In this document: positions 34,274 to 42,587 of the stretch, piece after piece | Position numbering within the stretch: position 1 is the first letter of the stretch | Layout: the number at the start of each line of letters is the position of its first letter | Assembly (NCBI RefSeq): GCF_002117935.1 | Contig: NZ_BDJE01000002.1 | Span: 1-64,000, forward strand | Direction: 5' to 3' | Length of the DNA: 64,000 nt | From: Nocardioides sp. PD653-B2 | GTDB taxonomy: Bacteria > Actinomycetota > Actinomycetes > Propionibacteriales > Nocardioidaceae | Notes under the pieces: model-generated | Seen by the model: the letters and a program-made list of their open reading frames with translations, nothing else | Database searches by the model: none | Told to the model about the DNA's origin: nothing | Made by a program: the position numbers and the translations under genes

Positions 34274-35122
34274 GTGCGGATCGTGTCGTTGCTCCCGTCC
34301 ACCACCGAGATCCTCTTCGCCATCGGCGCGGGGGACGACGTCGTGGGCGTGACCTTCGAGTGCGACCACCCCGCCGAGGCGCGGACCCGGCAGATCGTGT
34401 CGACCTCGGCGATGCCGTCAGGCCTCACGCCCGCGGAGATCGACGCGTACGTCGTCGGCGCGATGGCCGCCGGCGAGGACCTCTACCACCTGTCGGCCGA
34501 CGCGCTGGCCGGGCTGGACGCCGACCTCGTCGTGACCCAGGACCTGTGCGCCGTCTGCGCGGTCGACGTCTCCGTGGTCGATGACGCCCTCGCGCACCTG
34601 GGCTGCACGGCCGAGGTGCTGACCATCGACCCGCACACCCTCGACGAGGTCTTCGCCTCGATCGTGACCCTGGGCGAGGCGACCGGGCACCGGTCGGCCG
34701 CCGTCGACCTCGTCTCCTCGCTGCGGGCCCGGCTGGAGGCCGTGCGTGCCCGGGTCGAGGGGCTCGACCGGCCCCGGGTGATGCTGCTCGAGTGGACCGA
34801 CCCGCCGTACGCCCCGGGCCACTGGGTGCCGGAGATGATCGCCGCCGCCGGCGGCCTGCCACTGCTGGGCAAGCCCGGTGCGAAGTCGGAGCGGGTGCTC
34901 TGGGAGTCGGTGCACGAGGCGGAGCCCGACCTCATCGTGTGCGCCCCGTGCGGCTACGACCTGGCCGGCGCCCAGTCGCTCGCGGACGCGCTGGTGGCCT
35001 CGGGCGTCCTACCGCCCGGCGTCCCGGTCCACGCCGTGGACGCCAACGCCGCCTGGGCCCGCCCCGGCACCCGGCTGGTCGACGGCGTCGAGGAGCTGGC
35101 CGCGATCCTGCACCCGGCCTGA
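34274..35122 (+). CDS. BtuF-like cobalamin-binding-fold protein without a signal peptide
   Basis: 282 residues. The start RIVSLLPSTTEILFAIGAGD is the class III periplasmic-binding fold of BtuF-type B12/haem binders, but there is no signal peptide or lipobox, so it is probably cytoplasmic. A Cys pair in DLCAVCAVDVS is typical of this actinobacterial subgroup, and LLEWTDPPYAPGHWVPEMI is the second-lobe signature. No transporter genes are adjacent. Ligand unknown; cobalamin is only suggested by family name. The last 114 bases overlap a gene on the other strand. Confidence 0.8.
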   Translation: MRIVSLLPSTTEILFAIGAGDDVVGVTFECDHPAEARTRQIVSTSAMPSGLTPAEIDAYVVGAMAAGEDLYHLSADALAGLDADLVVTQDLCAVCAVDVSVVDDALAHLGCTAEVLTIDPHTLDEVFASIVTLGEATGHRSAAVDLVSSLRARLEAVRARVEGLDRPRVMLLEWTDPPYAPGHWVPEMIAAAGGLPLLGKPGAKSERVLWESVHEAEPDLIVCAPCGYDLAGAQSLADALVASGVLPPGVPVHAVDANAAWARPGTRLVDGVEELAAILHPA

Positions 35123-35686
35123 CCGGTTCGCGAGCTCCAGCCCGGCGTCCCACCCGGGTGCCCGGCCGGCGGACGGCGGATGCAGACGGGCGACGTCGTG
35201 ACCGCTGGTCGCGATCAGCCACGAGACGAGCGAGTTGGAGTTCCACATCTCTCCCAGGCCGAGCTCGTCACGGCCCCAGGTGGGGGCGGGCACCACGGGC
35301 ACCGCCGCGAGCAGGCGCCGGGTCCGCGCCGGGTCGGTGTCGACGTACGTCGGGGCGCCCACCGCCTCGTCGACGTCGGGGATGACCCCGTCGCGCCAGA
35401 GCCGGACCTCGTAGCGGAACAGCACCGAGCGGCCGAGCCAACGCAGCCCGACCGGCCCCGTGCGCACGACCCCCCGGTCCGCGGCCGCCCGGCTCCACGC
35501 CGGCGCCATCTCGATGACGAGCCGCTCGTCGCCCAGTCGCACGGCGAGCGCCGAGTGGTAGAGGTCCTGGGCCGGACGGCGCTCGTGCCGGACGGCGAGC
35601 GCCTCGAAGACGCGCCCGTTCCAGCGCACCGACCGGCCGCCCGCGCCCAGGGGCAGCCAGAAGAGCTGGATCTCGACGGTCTCCAC
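35009..35686 (-). CDS. Conserved hypothetical protein
   Basis: 225 residues from GTG at 35686, which has GGTGGAG just upstream. The first ~180 residues have normal coding character: IQLFWLPLGAGGRSVRWNGR, a LVIEMAPAWSR segment, and GEMWNSNSLVSWLIATSGHD, which looks like the C-terminal core. The last ~45 residues are read antisense to the end of the BtuF-like gene and may not be conserved. I do not recognise the family; similar hypothetical proteins exist in actinobacteria. Start choice at 35782 would overlap the divergent gene and was not used. Confidence 0.6.
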   Translation of the reverse strand: METVEIQLFWLPLGAGGRSVRWNGRVFEALAVRHERRPAQDLYHSALAVRLGDERLVIEMAPAWSRAAADRGVVRTGPVGLRWLGRSVLFRYEVRLWRDGVIPDVDEAVGAPTYVDTDPARTRRLLAAVPVVPAPTWGRDELGLGEMWNSNSLVSWLIATSGHDVARLHPPSAGRAPGWDAGLELANRSGRVQDRGQLLDAVDQPGAGAGPGGVGVHGVDRDAGR

Positions 35687-35753
35687 ATCTCCACCGTGCG
35701 ACGCGTCGTCCGACGGTGGAAGGGTCGTTGGTCCCGATGTCGGCGGCCGGCGA

Positions 35754-35759
35754 TAGACA
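35754..35759 (+). promoter_or_regulatory. Leaderless -10 element of the DUF2695 gene
   Basis: TAGACA, six bases, then ATG at 35766; no Shine-Dalgarno. Confidence 0.45.
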
Positions 35760-35765
35760 GGACGC

Positions 35766-36164
35766 ATGACCGAGAGCTCCATCGCCGACGAGGCCGAGCG
35801 CTACCTGCAGATCCTGGCCGACCCGCGGCACGAGCCCGCTCCGCGGGAGTGCCTCGCCTGCTACGTCGCACGGATGCTCGCGGCACACGGCTGCGACACC
35901 ACGCTGCGCTGGGCCCAGCGCTTCCGCGACCTCAGCTCCCCCACGGCGACCGGCCTCGAGCGCCGGCTCGGCGAGGTGGGCGGCTTCTGCGACTGCGAGA
36001 TCTTCCTCAACGGCTACCGGATGGCGCGCCACCTCCTCGTCCGCAACCTCGCCACCGACGAGCTCGAGGCGCCCGACGAGCCACCGGTCTGTGCCGGCGT
36101 GGGCCGCACCTCGACCAGGCCGTGCGCCAACTGGCAACGCCGGACGCGACACGACGACTGGTGA
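35766..36164 (+). CDS. DUF2695 family protein
   Basis: 132 residues. The domain is recognisable from PRECLACYVARMLAAHGCD, TLRWAQRFRDL, TGLERRLGEVGGFCDCEIFL and NGYR. Four Cys (ECLAC and FCDCE) suggest a metal site. Function unknown. The C-terminal ~25 residues are polar and unconserved-looking. Confidence 0.8.
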   Translation: MTESSIADEAERYLQILADPRHEPAPRECLACYVARMLAAHGCDTTLRWAQRFRDLSSPTATGLERRLGEVGGFCDCEIFLNGYRMARHLLVRNLATDELEAPDEPPVCAGVGRTSTRPCANWQRRTRHDDW

Positions 36165-36171
36165 GCTGCGG

Positions 36172-36441
36172 TCAGCCGGACGCGGGGTCGGGTCGCCGGA
36201 CGGCGGCGCGGACCAGCCCGACGGTGCCGATGCAGACCCAGACGAGGTTGAGGGCGGCCGACGGCCACGCGCCGTACCAGGCGGAGTTGACCATGAGGAA
36301 GCCACCGCCGAAGAGGTTCATCAGCTGGAAGGCCAGCCCGGTCGCGTGGATCCTGGACGCCGTGACCAGGGCGTAGGCGCTGATCAGCAGCGCCATCCCG
36401 AGCCAGCCGATGACATTGACGAGCACGACGGTCAGATCCAC
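36172..36441 (-). CDS. CBU_0592-like small membrane protein
   Basis: 89 residues from GTG at 36441. Three hydrophobic segments with the pattern NVIGWLGMALLISAYALVTAS, FQLMNLFGGGFLMVNSAWYG and a last ALNLVWVCIGTVGLV helix, matching small CBU_0592-type membrane proteins. CAGGAT lies six bases before the start. No function known. Confidence 0.7.
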   Translation of the reverse strand: MDLTVVLVNVIGWLGMALLISAYALVTASRIHATGLAFQLMNLFGGGFLMVNSAWYGAWPSAALNLVWVCIGTVGLVRAAVRRPDPASG

Positions 36442-36464
36442 GCCGTCATCCTGCCGCAGGACAC

Positions 36465-37166
36465 TCACTCGAGGCCCAGCGCCACCACGAGCTCGGGCGG
36501 CAGCACGATCAGGATCTCGCCGTTCCCCCGTCGGGCCAGCGGCTCCCAGGTGCCGGCGCGGACCCAGAAGGTCAGCGGGCTGACCCGTCGGTCGCCCGCC
36601 TCCCGGTAGAAGTCGTAGGTGACAGCGACCAGGCGCTGGACGAGCTCCAGGGACTCGTTCCCCTCGATCACCCGCCAGATGATCTGCTGGTCCCGGGGTA
36701 TCGCGACGAGGAAGCCGGAGCCCCGGTCCTCCACCTGCAGGTGGCGCATCAGGTCGTCGAACACCAGGGCGAGGCTCGCGACGAACCTCGACTGCCCCAG
36801 GAACGTCGAGGTGCCCGCCGCCCCGTGGAACGGCACCCGGCGGTACTCCGTCTCCGGGTCGTCGAACAGGGCGGCGAGGTTGCGCAGGGCGACGTCCCGC
36901 CAGCGGTCGACACCGCCGCGCTGCTCCCACACCGACTCGGGTGGGATCACCGTCCGGCCCACCCGGATCCGCACGGCGATCACGGCGACCAGCCCGTACC
37001 CGAACGTCGGCGCCGTCGGATGCAGCTCCATCGGCAGCTCGCTGGTCGCCACCAGGCGGGAGACGACCAGGCGCTCGAGGGTGTCGTCCGCGATCTCACG
37101 CAGATCGTCCAGGTCCTGGCGCGCCCGGTCCTCCTCGGTGGGAGGCCGCTTCCGGAACACGCTCAC
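36465..37166 (-). CDS. Hypothetical protein
   Basis: 233 residues from a GTG at 37166; an alternative start at 37244 lies inside a palindrome and is less likely. Visible features: a charged N-terminus (FRKRPPTEEDRARQDLDDL), a mixed alpha/beta body with LVAVIAVRIRVGRTVIPPES, RFVASLALVFDDLMRHL and a hydrophobic C-terminus EILIVLPPELVVALGLE. No signal peptide or membrane helix. Family not recognised. The VWA gene upstream is separated by the palindrome array. Confidence 0.55.
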   Translation of the reverse strand: MSVFRKRPPTEEDRARQDLDDLREIADDTLERLVVSRLVATSELPMELHPTAPTFGYGLVAVIAVRIRVGRTVIPPESVWEQRGGVDRWRDVALRNLAALFDDPETEYRRVPFHGAAGTSTFLGQSRFVASLALVFDDLMRHLQVEDRGSGFLVAIPRDQQIIWRVIEGNESLELVQRLVAVTYDFYREAGDRRVSPLTFWVRAGTWEPLARRGNGEILIVLPPELVVALGLE

Positions 37167-37228
37167 GCCCGCACGCTTCCCCCGGACGAGGCGACGGAAC
37201 CATGCGACAAGCGGCGAACCTGCCCGCC

Positions 37229-37301
37229 GAAACCCGCACGACACGCCGTACTCCCCCGGCGTGTCGTGCGGGTTTCACCGGGCGCCCGGTGAAACCCGCA
37301 C
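37229..37301. terminator. Two overlapping hairpins sharing one arm, after the VWA gene
   Basis: Arms 37229-37248 and 37257-37276 (20 bases, perfect) flank TACTCCCC. The right arm also belongs to a perfect 36-base palindrome, 37266-37301. The two stems are mutually exclusive. Located directly downstream of the VWA gene's stop on the minus strand, so a terminator role is likely. Confidence 0.7.
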
Positions 37302-37302
37302 C

Positions 37303-39324
37303 TCAGTCGCCGACCCAGAACCCCCGGCCGCCGAACCAGTCGCCGTACCCGCCACCGGAGCCACCGGCCGACCCGCGACGCGAGCCCAGGTAGGAGCCGA
37401 CGACGGCGGCTCCGAGGTCGTCGAGCTCCGGCGCGACCACCCGGCCGTCGACCCGCTTGGCCATCGAGTCGATGAAGCGGGCCAGGCCCGGGTCGTCGCC
37501 GAGGCGGAAGAACGTCGTCTGCGCGCCGAGGCGACCGGCGTTGTCGAGCTCGCGGACGGCGTACGCGACGGTCAGCGGGTGCGGCGGGTAGGAGAAGTAC
37601 ACCTCGCCGTCGGGCTCGAGGTGGGAGGTCGGCTCGCCGTCGGTGACGATCAGCAGCACCGGCTGGGCGTTGGGGTGCTTGCGGAAGTGCCGGTTGGCCA
37701 GCAGCAGCGCGTGGTGGAGGTTGGTGCCCTTGTCCCACATCGCGTCGAGGCCGGTGAGGTGCTCGATCTCCATCACCTCGGCGTGCCGGCCGAAGCCGAT
37801 CAGCTGGAGGTCGTCGCCGCGGAAGCGCGACTTGATCAGCGTGTGCAGCGCCAGCGCGGTGCGCTTCATCGGCACCCAGCGGCCGTCCATCGCCATCGAG
37901 AACGACGTGTCGACGAGCAGCGCGACGCAGGCCTGGGTGCGCGCCTCGGTCTCCTGCACCTCGACGTCGCGGATGTCGAGGGCGGGACCGCCCGGATCAC
38001 CGGCACGTCGGACGACGCCGTTGAGCATGGTGCGCGAGACGTCCCACGGCTCGGTGTCGCCGAAGGCCCACGCGCGGGTGGCGCCGGACAGGTCACCGGC
38101 CGCGCCGGCCCGCTGCAGGTCGCGGTTGCCCTGGCGGCCCGACATCCGCTCGGCGACGTCGCGCAGCAGCGCCTTGCCGAGCTGGCGCATCGCCTTCGGG
38201 GTGAGCTTGAGCTGGCCGTCGGAGCCGCGCTTGAGGGTGCCGGAGTCGCGCAGCGCCTTCTCCAGCTGTTGCAAGGTACGGGCGTCGACCGCCGCGTCGT
38301 CGCCGAGCTGGCGCGCGAGCTTGTCGAGGTCGAGGTCGTCCATGCGCGCGCCGCCGTACGACTGCGAGAGCTGGTCGGACAGCTCGTCGAGGTCGGCGAG
38401 GTCCTGGAAGACGCCGGTGCCGTCGCCCAGCCCGAGCCCCTCCTGGCCATCCATCCGCTCCGAGCCGCCCCAGTCCTCGCCGGGGCGCAGCGACTGGAGG
38501 TTGGCGTCGAGCTGCGCGAGCGACTGCATCAGCTCGGGTGACCCGAATGCCTGCGCGGCCAGGGCGTCGAGCTCGTCGCGCTGCTCCTGGGTCATCGAGT
38601 TGCGCATCCGCTGGGCCGCGGCCGCGCGCTGGGCGAGCGAGTCGAGGAGCTCGTCGATGTCCTGCGGGTTCTCCGGGAAGAAGTCCCCGTGCTTGTCCAT
38701 GAACTCGGAGAAGTCCTCGTCGGTGTCCTCGCCGCGGTGGTGCTTCTCCAACAGCTGGTTGAGGTCCTGGAGCATCTCGTTGACGGCCGCCCGGTCCTCG
38801 TCGGTGGCGTTCTCGAGCGCTTGCTTCATCCCGGCGAAGCGCTGGTCGAGCAGCTCCCGACCGAGCAGGTCCTTGATCTTCTCGTAGTCCGCGCGCGCCT
38901 CACGGCTCTGCCAGTCGTACGACGAGAGCTCGCTCACCGCGGCCGCCGGCGAGGAGGGGAGGTTCTCCAGCTGCATCTCGCGGAAGGCCCGGTCGCCGTC
39001 GTCCATCATCGCGTCGCGGGCCAGCTGCTTGCGCTCCTCGAGCAGCGCGTGGTCGAGCAGCTCCTTGATCTCCTGGAGGGTCCCGTCGAGGTGGTGGCGC
39101 TGGAGCAGGTCGCGACGCCGCTCGGCCACCTGGCGGGCGAGCTCGTCGAGACCGGCCTGGTCGCGACCGCCGCGGCGCAGGAACTCCCGCATCGCGCGCT
39201 CGGGCGAGTAGCCCGCCATCACGTCCTCGCCGATGGCGTCGAGAGCCTCGGCGATGTCGACGGGCGGTGCGAGCGGGTCGCCGCCCTCGTACCGCCGGAA
39301 CCGAGAAACGGGTCGGCGGGTCAT
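37303..39324 (-). CDS. VWA-domain protein (Rv0959-like)
   Basis: 673 residues. The first ~430 residues are helical and charged (EELLDSLAQRAAAAQRM-type segments) with coiled-coil potential. The C-terminal VWA domain has the MIDAS DxSxS in CVALLVDTSFSMAMDG (around residue 480), a Thr in DKGTNLHHALLLAN and an Asp in LIVTDGEPTSHLEP. The tail is Gly-rich and ends in aromatic residues. Length and partner match Rv0959, next to the Rv0958 AAA ATPase. AAA-VWA pairs act as metal-inserting or remodelling machines. It starts 69 bases after the ATPase stop. Confidence 0.85.
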   Translation of the reverse strand: MTRRPVSRFRRYEGGDPLAPPVDIAEALDAIGEDVMAGYSPERAMREFLRRGGRDQAGLDELARQVAERRRDLLQRHHLDGTLQEIKELLDHALLEERKQLARDAMMDDGDRAFREMQLENLPSSPAAAVSELSSYDWQSREARADYEKIKDLLGRELLDQRFAGMKQALENATDEDRAAVNEMLQDLNQLLEKHHRGEDTDEDFSEFMDKHGDFFPENPQDIDELLDSLAQRAAAAQRMRNSMTQEQRDELDALAAQAFGSPELMQSLAQLDANLQSLRPGEDWGGSERMDGQEGLGLGDGTGVFQDLADLDELSDQLSQSYGGARMDDLDLDKLARQLGDDAAVDARTLQQLEKALRDSGTLKRGSDGQLKLTPKAMRQLGKALLRDVAERMSGRQGNRDLQRAGAAGDLSGATRAWAFGDTEPWDVSRTMLNGVVRRAGDPGGPALDIRDVEVQETEARTQACVALLVDTSFSMAMDGRWVPMKRTALALHTLIKSRFRGDDLQLIGFGRHAEVMEIEHLTGLDAMWDKGTNLHHALLLANRHFRKHPNAQPVLLIVTDGEPTSHLEPDGEVYFSYPPHPLTVAYAVRELDNAGRLGAQTTFFRLGDDPGLARFIDSMAKRVDGRVVAPELDDLGAAVVGSYLGSRRGSAGGSGGGYGDWFGGRGFWVGD

Positions 39325-39393
39325 CCGGGGTCCCCGCGGAAGCGCGCGGTCTCGGCGCGCAGCGCTGCCCTCGCGCGGTTGCGAGGGGTGAGC

Positions 39394-40782
39394 TCACCCA
39401 TAGACGGTCTCGGACCCGTCGGTGTCCTTGCCGACCTTGCGGGCCAGGTACAGACCCTCGAGGGCGAGCTCGATGGCACCGGCACGCTGTCCGTCGTTGG
39501 TGGCGTCGAGCCGGTCGCAGATGTCGTCGTACAGCTCCGACTCCCCCAGCACCGGCAGCCCGGTGAGGAAGTCGCGCGCGGTCACCTGCTCACCGGTGGT
39601 GACCATCGCCCCGCTCTCGATCGCGTCGACGAGCAGGGCGAAGTCGAGGCCGCGGAAGGTCCCCCGCACGACCTCCGCGACGGAGGTGCGCAGCAGGTGC
39701 TCGAGGATCTCGGTCTCCCGGCCCTCCTCACCGCTCTCGAACTCGATCTTGCCGCCGAGCACGTCGACCGCGGTCTCGAGGTCGACGACGCGGGCGACCG
39801 CCTCGTCCTCGCCCTGCGCGGTCGCGCGGTGCAGCGCGGCCGCGGCGATGGTCTCGGCGCCCGCGATCGCGAACCGGGCGGAGACGCCCGAGCGCTGGTC
39901 GACCGCCGTCGACTCACGCAGGGCGCGGGTGAAGCGGGCCAGGATCTCGATGAGGTGGTCGGGCACGTCGGCGACCAGGTGGGCCTCCTGACGGATCACC
40001 GCGACCTCGTCGACGAGCTCGGTCGGGTAGTGCGTGCGGATCTCGGCGCCGAAGCGGTCCTTGAGCGGCGTGATGATCCGGCCGCGGTTGGTGTAGTCCT
40101 CCGGGTTGGCGCTCGCGACCACGAGCACGTCGAGCGGCAGTCGCAGCACGTAGCCGCGGATCTGGATGTCGCGCTCCTCCATCACGTTGAGCATCGCGAC
40201 CTGGATCCGCTCGGCGAGGTCCGGCAGCTCGTTGATCGCGACGATGCCGCGGTGACTGCGCGGGATCAGCCCGAAGTGGATGGTCTCGGGGTCACCCAGC
40301 GAGCGGCCCTCGGCGACCTTCATCGGGTCCACGTCGCCGATCAGGTCCGCGACGGAGGTGTCCGGGGTGGCCAGCTTCTCGGCGTACCGCTCCTCGCGGT
40401 GTCGCCATGCCACCCGCAGCTCGTCGCCGAGCTCGGCCGCGCGCCGCTGCGACACGTGGGTGATCGGCTCGTAGGGGTGCTCGCCGAGCTCGGACCCGTC
40501 GATGACCGGCGTCCACTCGTCCAGCAGCCCGGCCAGGGTGCGCAGCAGCCGGGTCTTGCCCTGACCGCGCTCGCCGAGCAGCACGATGTCGTGCCCGGCG
40601 ATCAGCGCCCGCTCGAGCTGCGGGATCACGGTGCTCTCGAAGCCGTGCAGCCCGGGCCAGGGATCACGTCCCTCGCGGAGCGCGGCGAGCAGGTTGGCGC
40701 GGATCTCCTCGCGGAGCGTCTGCTGCTGGTGGCCGGAGGCGCGGAGCTCGCCGACCGTCTTGATGGAAGGAGCCGAGGTCAC
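39394..40782 (-). CDS. AAA+ ATPase, magnesium-chelatase/MoxR-like (Rv0958-like)
   Basis: 462 residues from GTG at 40782, chosen over the GTG six bases upstream because TAGCGT lies exactly six bases before it. Walker A is LLGERGQGKTRLLRTL; the Walker B-like segment is GIVAINELPDLAERIQ, and sensor 1 is LVVASANPEDYTNRG. Length and the downstream VWA gene match the Rv0958/Rv0959 pair. Likely a partner that remodels or metallates a client with the VWA protein; the client is unknown. Confidence 0.85.
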   Translation of the reverse strand: MTSAPSIKTVGELRASGHQQQTLREEIRANLLAALREGRDPWPGLHGFESTVIPQLERALIAGHDIVLLGERGQGKTRLLRTLAGLLDEWTPVIDGSELGEHPYEPITHVSQRRAAELGDELRVAWRHREERYAEKLATPDTSVADLIGDVDPMKVAEGRSLGDPETIHFGLIPRSHRGIVAINELPDLAERIQVAMLNVMEERDIQIRGYVLRLPLDVLVVASANPEDYTNRGRIITPLKDRFGAEIRTHYPTELVDEVAVIRQEAHLVADVPDHLIEILARFTRALRESTAVDQRSGVSARFAIAGAETIAAAALHRATAQGEDEAVARVVDLETAVDVLGGKIEFESGEEGRETEILEHLLRTSVAEVVRGTFRGLDFALLVDAIESGAMVTTGEQVTARDFLTGLPVLGESELYDDICDRLDATNDGQRAGAIELALEGLYLARKVGKDTDGSETVYG

Positions 40783-40815
40783 TCCCACACGCTACTCAGC
40801 GACTCAACACCGGGG

Positions 40816-41313
40816 TCACGGCTGGGTTTCGGCCGTCCGCCGCGCCAGCTCCTGCTCGACCGCCGCCCTCCGCCGCTCGAGCTCACCCTGCAGCCGGACC
40901 AGGGAGGTGCCGACCGCCTCGACCCGGCGCGCCGCGTCCTTGATCCGCGACTGGGACATGGCGTCCGAGAAGATGTTGTCGAACCACACGTCGAGCGTCC
41001 GGTTCAGGTCGCCGATCCCCACCTCGCCGACCCCGTCGACCCCGATGTCCGCGAGCTCCTTGCGCAGCTGGCCGAGCGCGCTGTCGACCTGGCGCATCGA
41101 CTGGTCGGCGTCGTCGATCCGGTCGTGCTTGATCCAGCTCGAGAACAGGCCACCACCGAACCACGTGTCGTAGGTGCCCCAGCTCCTGGCGCTGCTGAGG
41201 CTCTCCCGCGAGGTGTCGAGGCGGTGCAGGACCTGCCGGGCCGCCTCCTGAGCCTCGCGGATCTCCCGCAGCTCCGTGCGGAGGGCTTCGATCCGCTCCT
41301 GGTCGTCGGTCAT
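40816..41313 (-). CDS. Coiled-coil hypothetical protein
   Basis: 165 residues from ATG at 41313. Predicted mostly helical: an N-terminal coiled coil (ERIEALRTELREIREAQEAA), a conserved-looking central motif SWGTYDTWFGGGLFSSWIKH, and a C-terminal coiled coil rich in Arg/Glu. The central motif resembles uncharacterised bacterial proteins with similar coil-GG-coil layout. TACGAT lies seven bases upstream of the ATG and overlaps the divergent -10 of the YchJ-like gene. Confidence 0.6.
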   Translation of the reverse strand: MTDDQERIEALRTELREIREAQEAARQVLHRLDTSRESLSSARSWGTYDTWFGGGLFSSWIKHDRIDDADQSMRQVDSALGQLRKELADIGVDGVGEVGIGDLNRTLDVWFDNIFSDAMSQSRIKDAARRVEAVGTSLVRLQGELERRRAAVEQELARRTAETQP

Positions 41314-41320
41314 GCCCAGC

Positions 41321-41330
41321 ATCGTAGGGT
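41321..41330. promoter_or_regulatory. Overlapping divergent -10 elements
   Basis: On the plus strand TAGGGT (41325-41330) sits six bases before GTG 41337. On the minus strand TACGAT (41326-41321) sits seven bases before ATG 41313. The two hexamers share the TA, so the promoters should compete. Confidence 0.5.
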
Positions 41331-41336
41331 CCGGGT

Positions 41337-41702
41337 GTGGCTCTGCGACCGTCCTGCCCCTGCGGCTCCGGCACGCCGTACGACGGGTGCTGCGGCCGGC
41401 TGCACCGTGGCGCGGCCCTCGCCGAGACACCGGAGCAGCTGATGCGCTCGCGCTACGCGGCGTACGCCGTCGGTGACACCGACTACGTCTTCCGCACCTG
41501 GCACCCCCGGACCCGGCCGGACGACCTCTCCCCCGACCCGGCGCTCACGTGGACCGGCCTCGAGGTCGTGGCCGCGGACGGCGACCTGGTGGAGTTCGTG
41601 GCGTCGTACGACCGGGACGGGCGGCCGGGCGAGCTCCACGAGCGCAGCCGCTTCGAGCAGCGCGGCGGCCGGTGGGTCTACGTCGACGGCGACTCGCGAT
41701 GA
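41337..41702 (+). CDS. YchJ-family SEC-C metal-binding protein
   Basis: 121 residues from a leaderless GTG. The N-terminal SEC-C-like zinc motif is SCPCGSGTPYDGCCGRLH, followed by a YchJ/NTF2-like domain (ETPEQLMRSRYAAYAVGDTD, WTGLEVVAADGDLVEFVASY). Bacterial YchJ proteins are small Zn proteins of uncertain function. Its stop overlaps the GNAT start as ATGA. Confidence 0.85.
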   Translation: MALRPSCPCGSGTPYDGCCGRLHRGAALAETPEQLMRSRYAAYAVGDTDYVFRTWHPRTRPDDLSPDPALTWTGLEVVAADGDLVEFVASYDRDGRPGELHERSRFEQRGGRWVYVDGDSR

Positions 41703-42247
41703 GCGTCACGATCCGTGAGCGCCGTGCCGAGGACGTGGCGGCGCTCGCCGAGGTGCTCGCCGAGCAGCAGGCCGCCACCCAGTACCCCCTCCGCTGGCCG
41801 CTCCCGATCCCGGTCCAGGACTTCCTCGTGCGCCCCGGCGAGGAGCGGGCCTGGGTGGCCGACCTGGACGGCCGGGTCGTCGGTCACGTCGCGGTCCACG
41901 AGCTCCGCGGCCCGCTGCGCGCTGCCTTCACCGAGGCCGTCGGCACCGACGAGGTCGCCGAGCTGGCCGTGCTCTTCGTCGCCACCGAGGTGATCGGCAC
42001 CGGCATCGGCGGGCGTCTGCACGACACGGCCGTGGCCTGGATCCGTGCGAGCGGCAGACAGCCCGTCCTCGACGTGGTGCCGGTCCACGCACGAGCGGTC
42101 GAGGTCTACCGGCACCGCGGCTGGCAGGAGGTCGGCGAGGTCCGCCCGGTGTGGCTCGCCGAGGACTTCCCGGCCCTGGTGCTGATGACGCTGCCCCCTA
42201 GTCGTTGCGGACGGTCTCGTGGATCTCGCGCACCAGCCGCTCGATGA
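41699..42247 (+). CDS. GNAT-family N-acetyltransferase
   Basis: 182 residues from ATG at 41699. The GNAT fold is recognisable: VTIRERRAEDVAALAEVL at the start, AWVADLDGRVVGHVAVHEL, the acetyl-CoA region AVLFVATEVIGTGIGGRLHD (an atypical Q/RxxGxG/A loop), and the C-terminal VEVYRHRGWQEVGE. The last ~17 residues, read antisense to the DUF1003 gene, are Arg/Ser-rich and probably nonessential. Substrate unknown. Confidence 0.82.
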   Translation: MSVTIRERRAEDVAALAEVLAEQQAATQYPLRWPLPIPVQDFLVRPGEERAWVADLDGRVVGHVAVHELRGPLRAAFTEAVGTDEVAELAVLFVATEVIGTGIGGRLHDTAVAWIRASGRQPVLDVVPVHARAVEVYRHRGWQEVGEVRPVWLAEDFPALVLMTLPPSRCGRSRGSRAPAAR

Positions 42248-42587
42248 TCCGGGTGAGGTCGGTGTTGACGTGCAGCTCCTTCTCCTGGGCGACGAAGTCG
42301 TGGTCGGCCTTGAGCTGCTGGAACGCCGCCTGGCGGTTCTGCCCGATCATCACGAACGTCGACAGGAAGATCGCCTCGAGCGACACGATCAGGGTGAGGG
42401 TCGGCCAGGGGCTGCGCTCGAAGACCAGCATCCAGGTCGCGAACACCACGACGTGCACGTAGACGAAGGGCATCGAGCCGGCGAACCGGGTGATGAGGTC
42501 GGCGATCCGGAGCTGCGCATGCCCGGCGCGGGCGAGCTCGTGGGCGACGGCGGGGTGGTGGACAGGGGGTGTCGCAACGTCGGTCAT
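42198..42587 (-). CDS. DUF1003 family membrane protein
   Basis: 129 residues. Two membrane helices (MPFVYVHVVVFATWMLVFER and LTLIVSLEAIFLSTFVMIGQ) are followed by the conserved NRQAAFQQLKADHDFVAQEK tail of DUF1003. It overlaps the CBS gene as ATGA and is last in the USP-CBS-DUF1003 operon. Function unknown; members are frequent in stress-gene neighbourhoods. Confidence 0.88.
   Translation of the reverse strand: MTDVATPPVHHPAVAHELARAGHAQLRIADLITRFAGSMPFVYVHVVVFATWMLVFERSPWPTLTLIVSLEAIFLSTFVMIGQNRQAAFQQLKADHDFVAQEKELHVNTDLTRIIERLVREIHETVRND

Noticed and set aside
38689..41442. A 900-codon open frame on the plus strand opposite the VWA and AAA genes
   Set aside because: High GC at third codon positions leaves long stop-free antisense frames; the composition is Val/Glu/Arg/Gly-biased with no domain, and both minus-strand genes have clear motifs.
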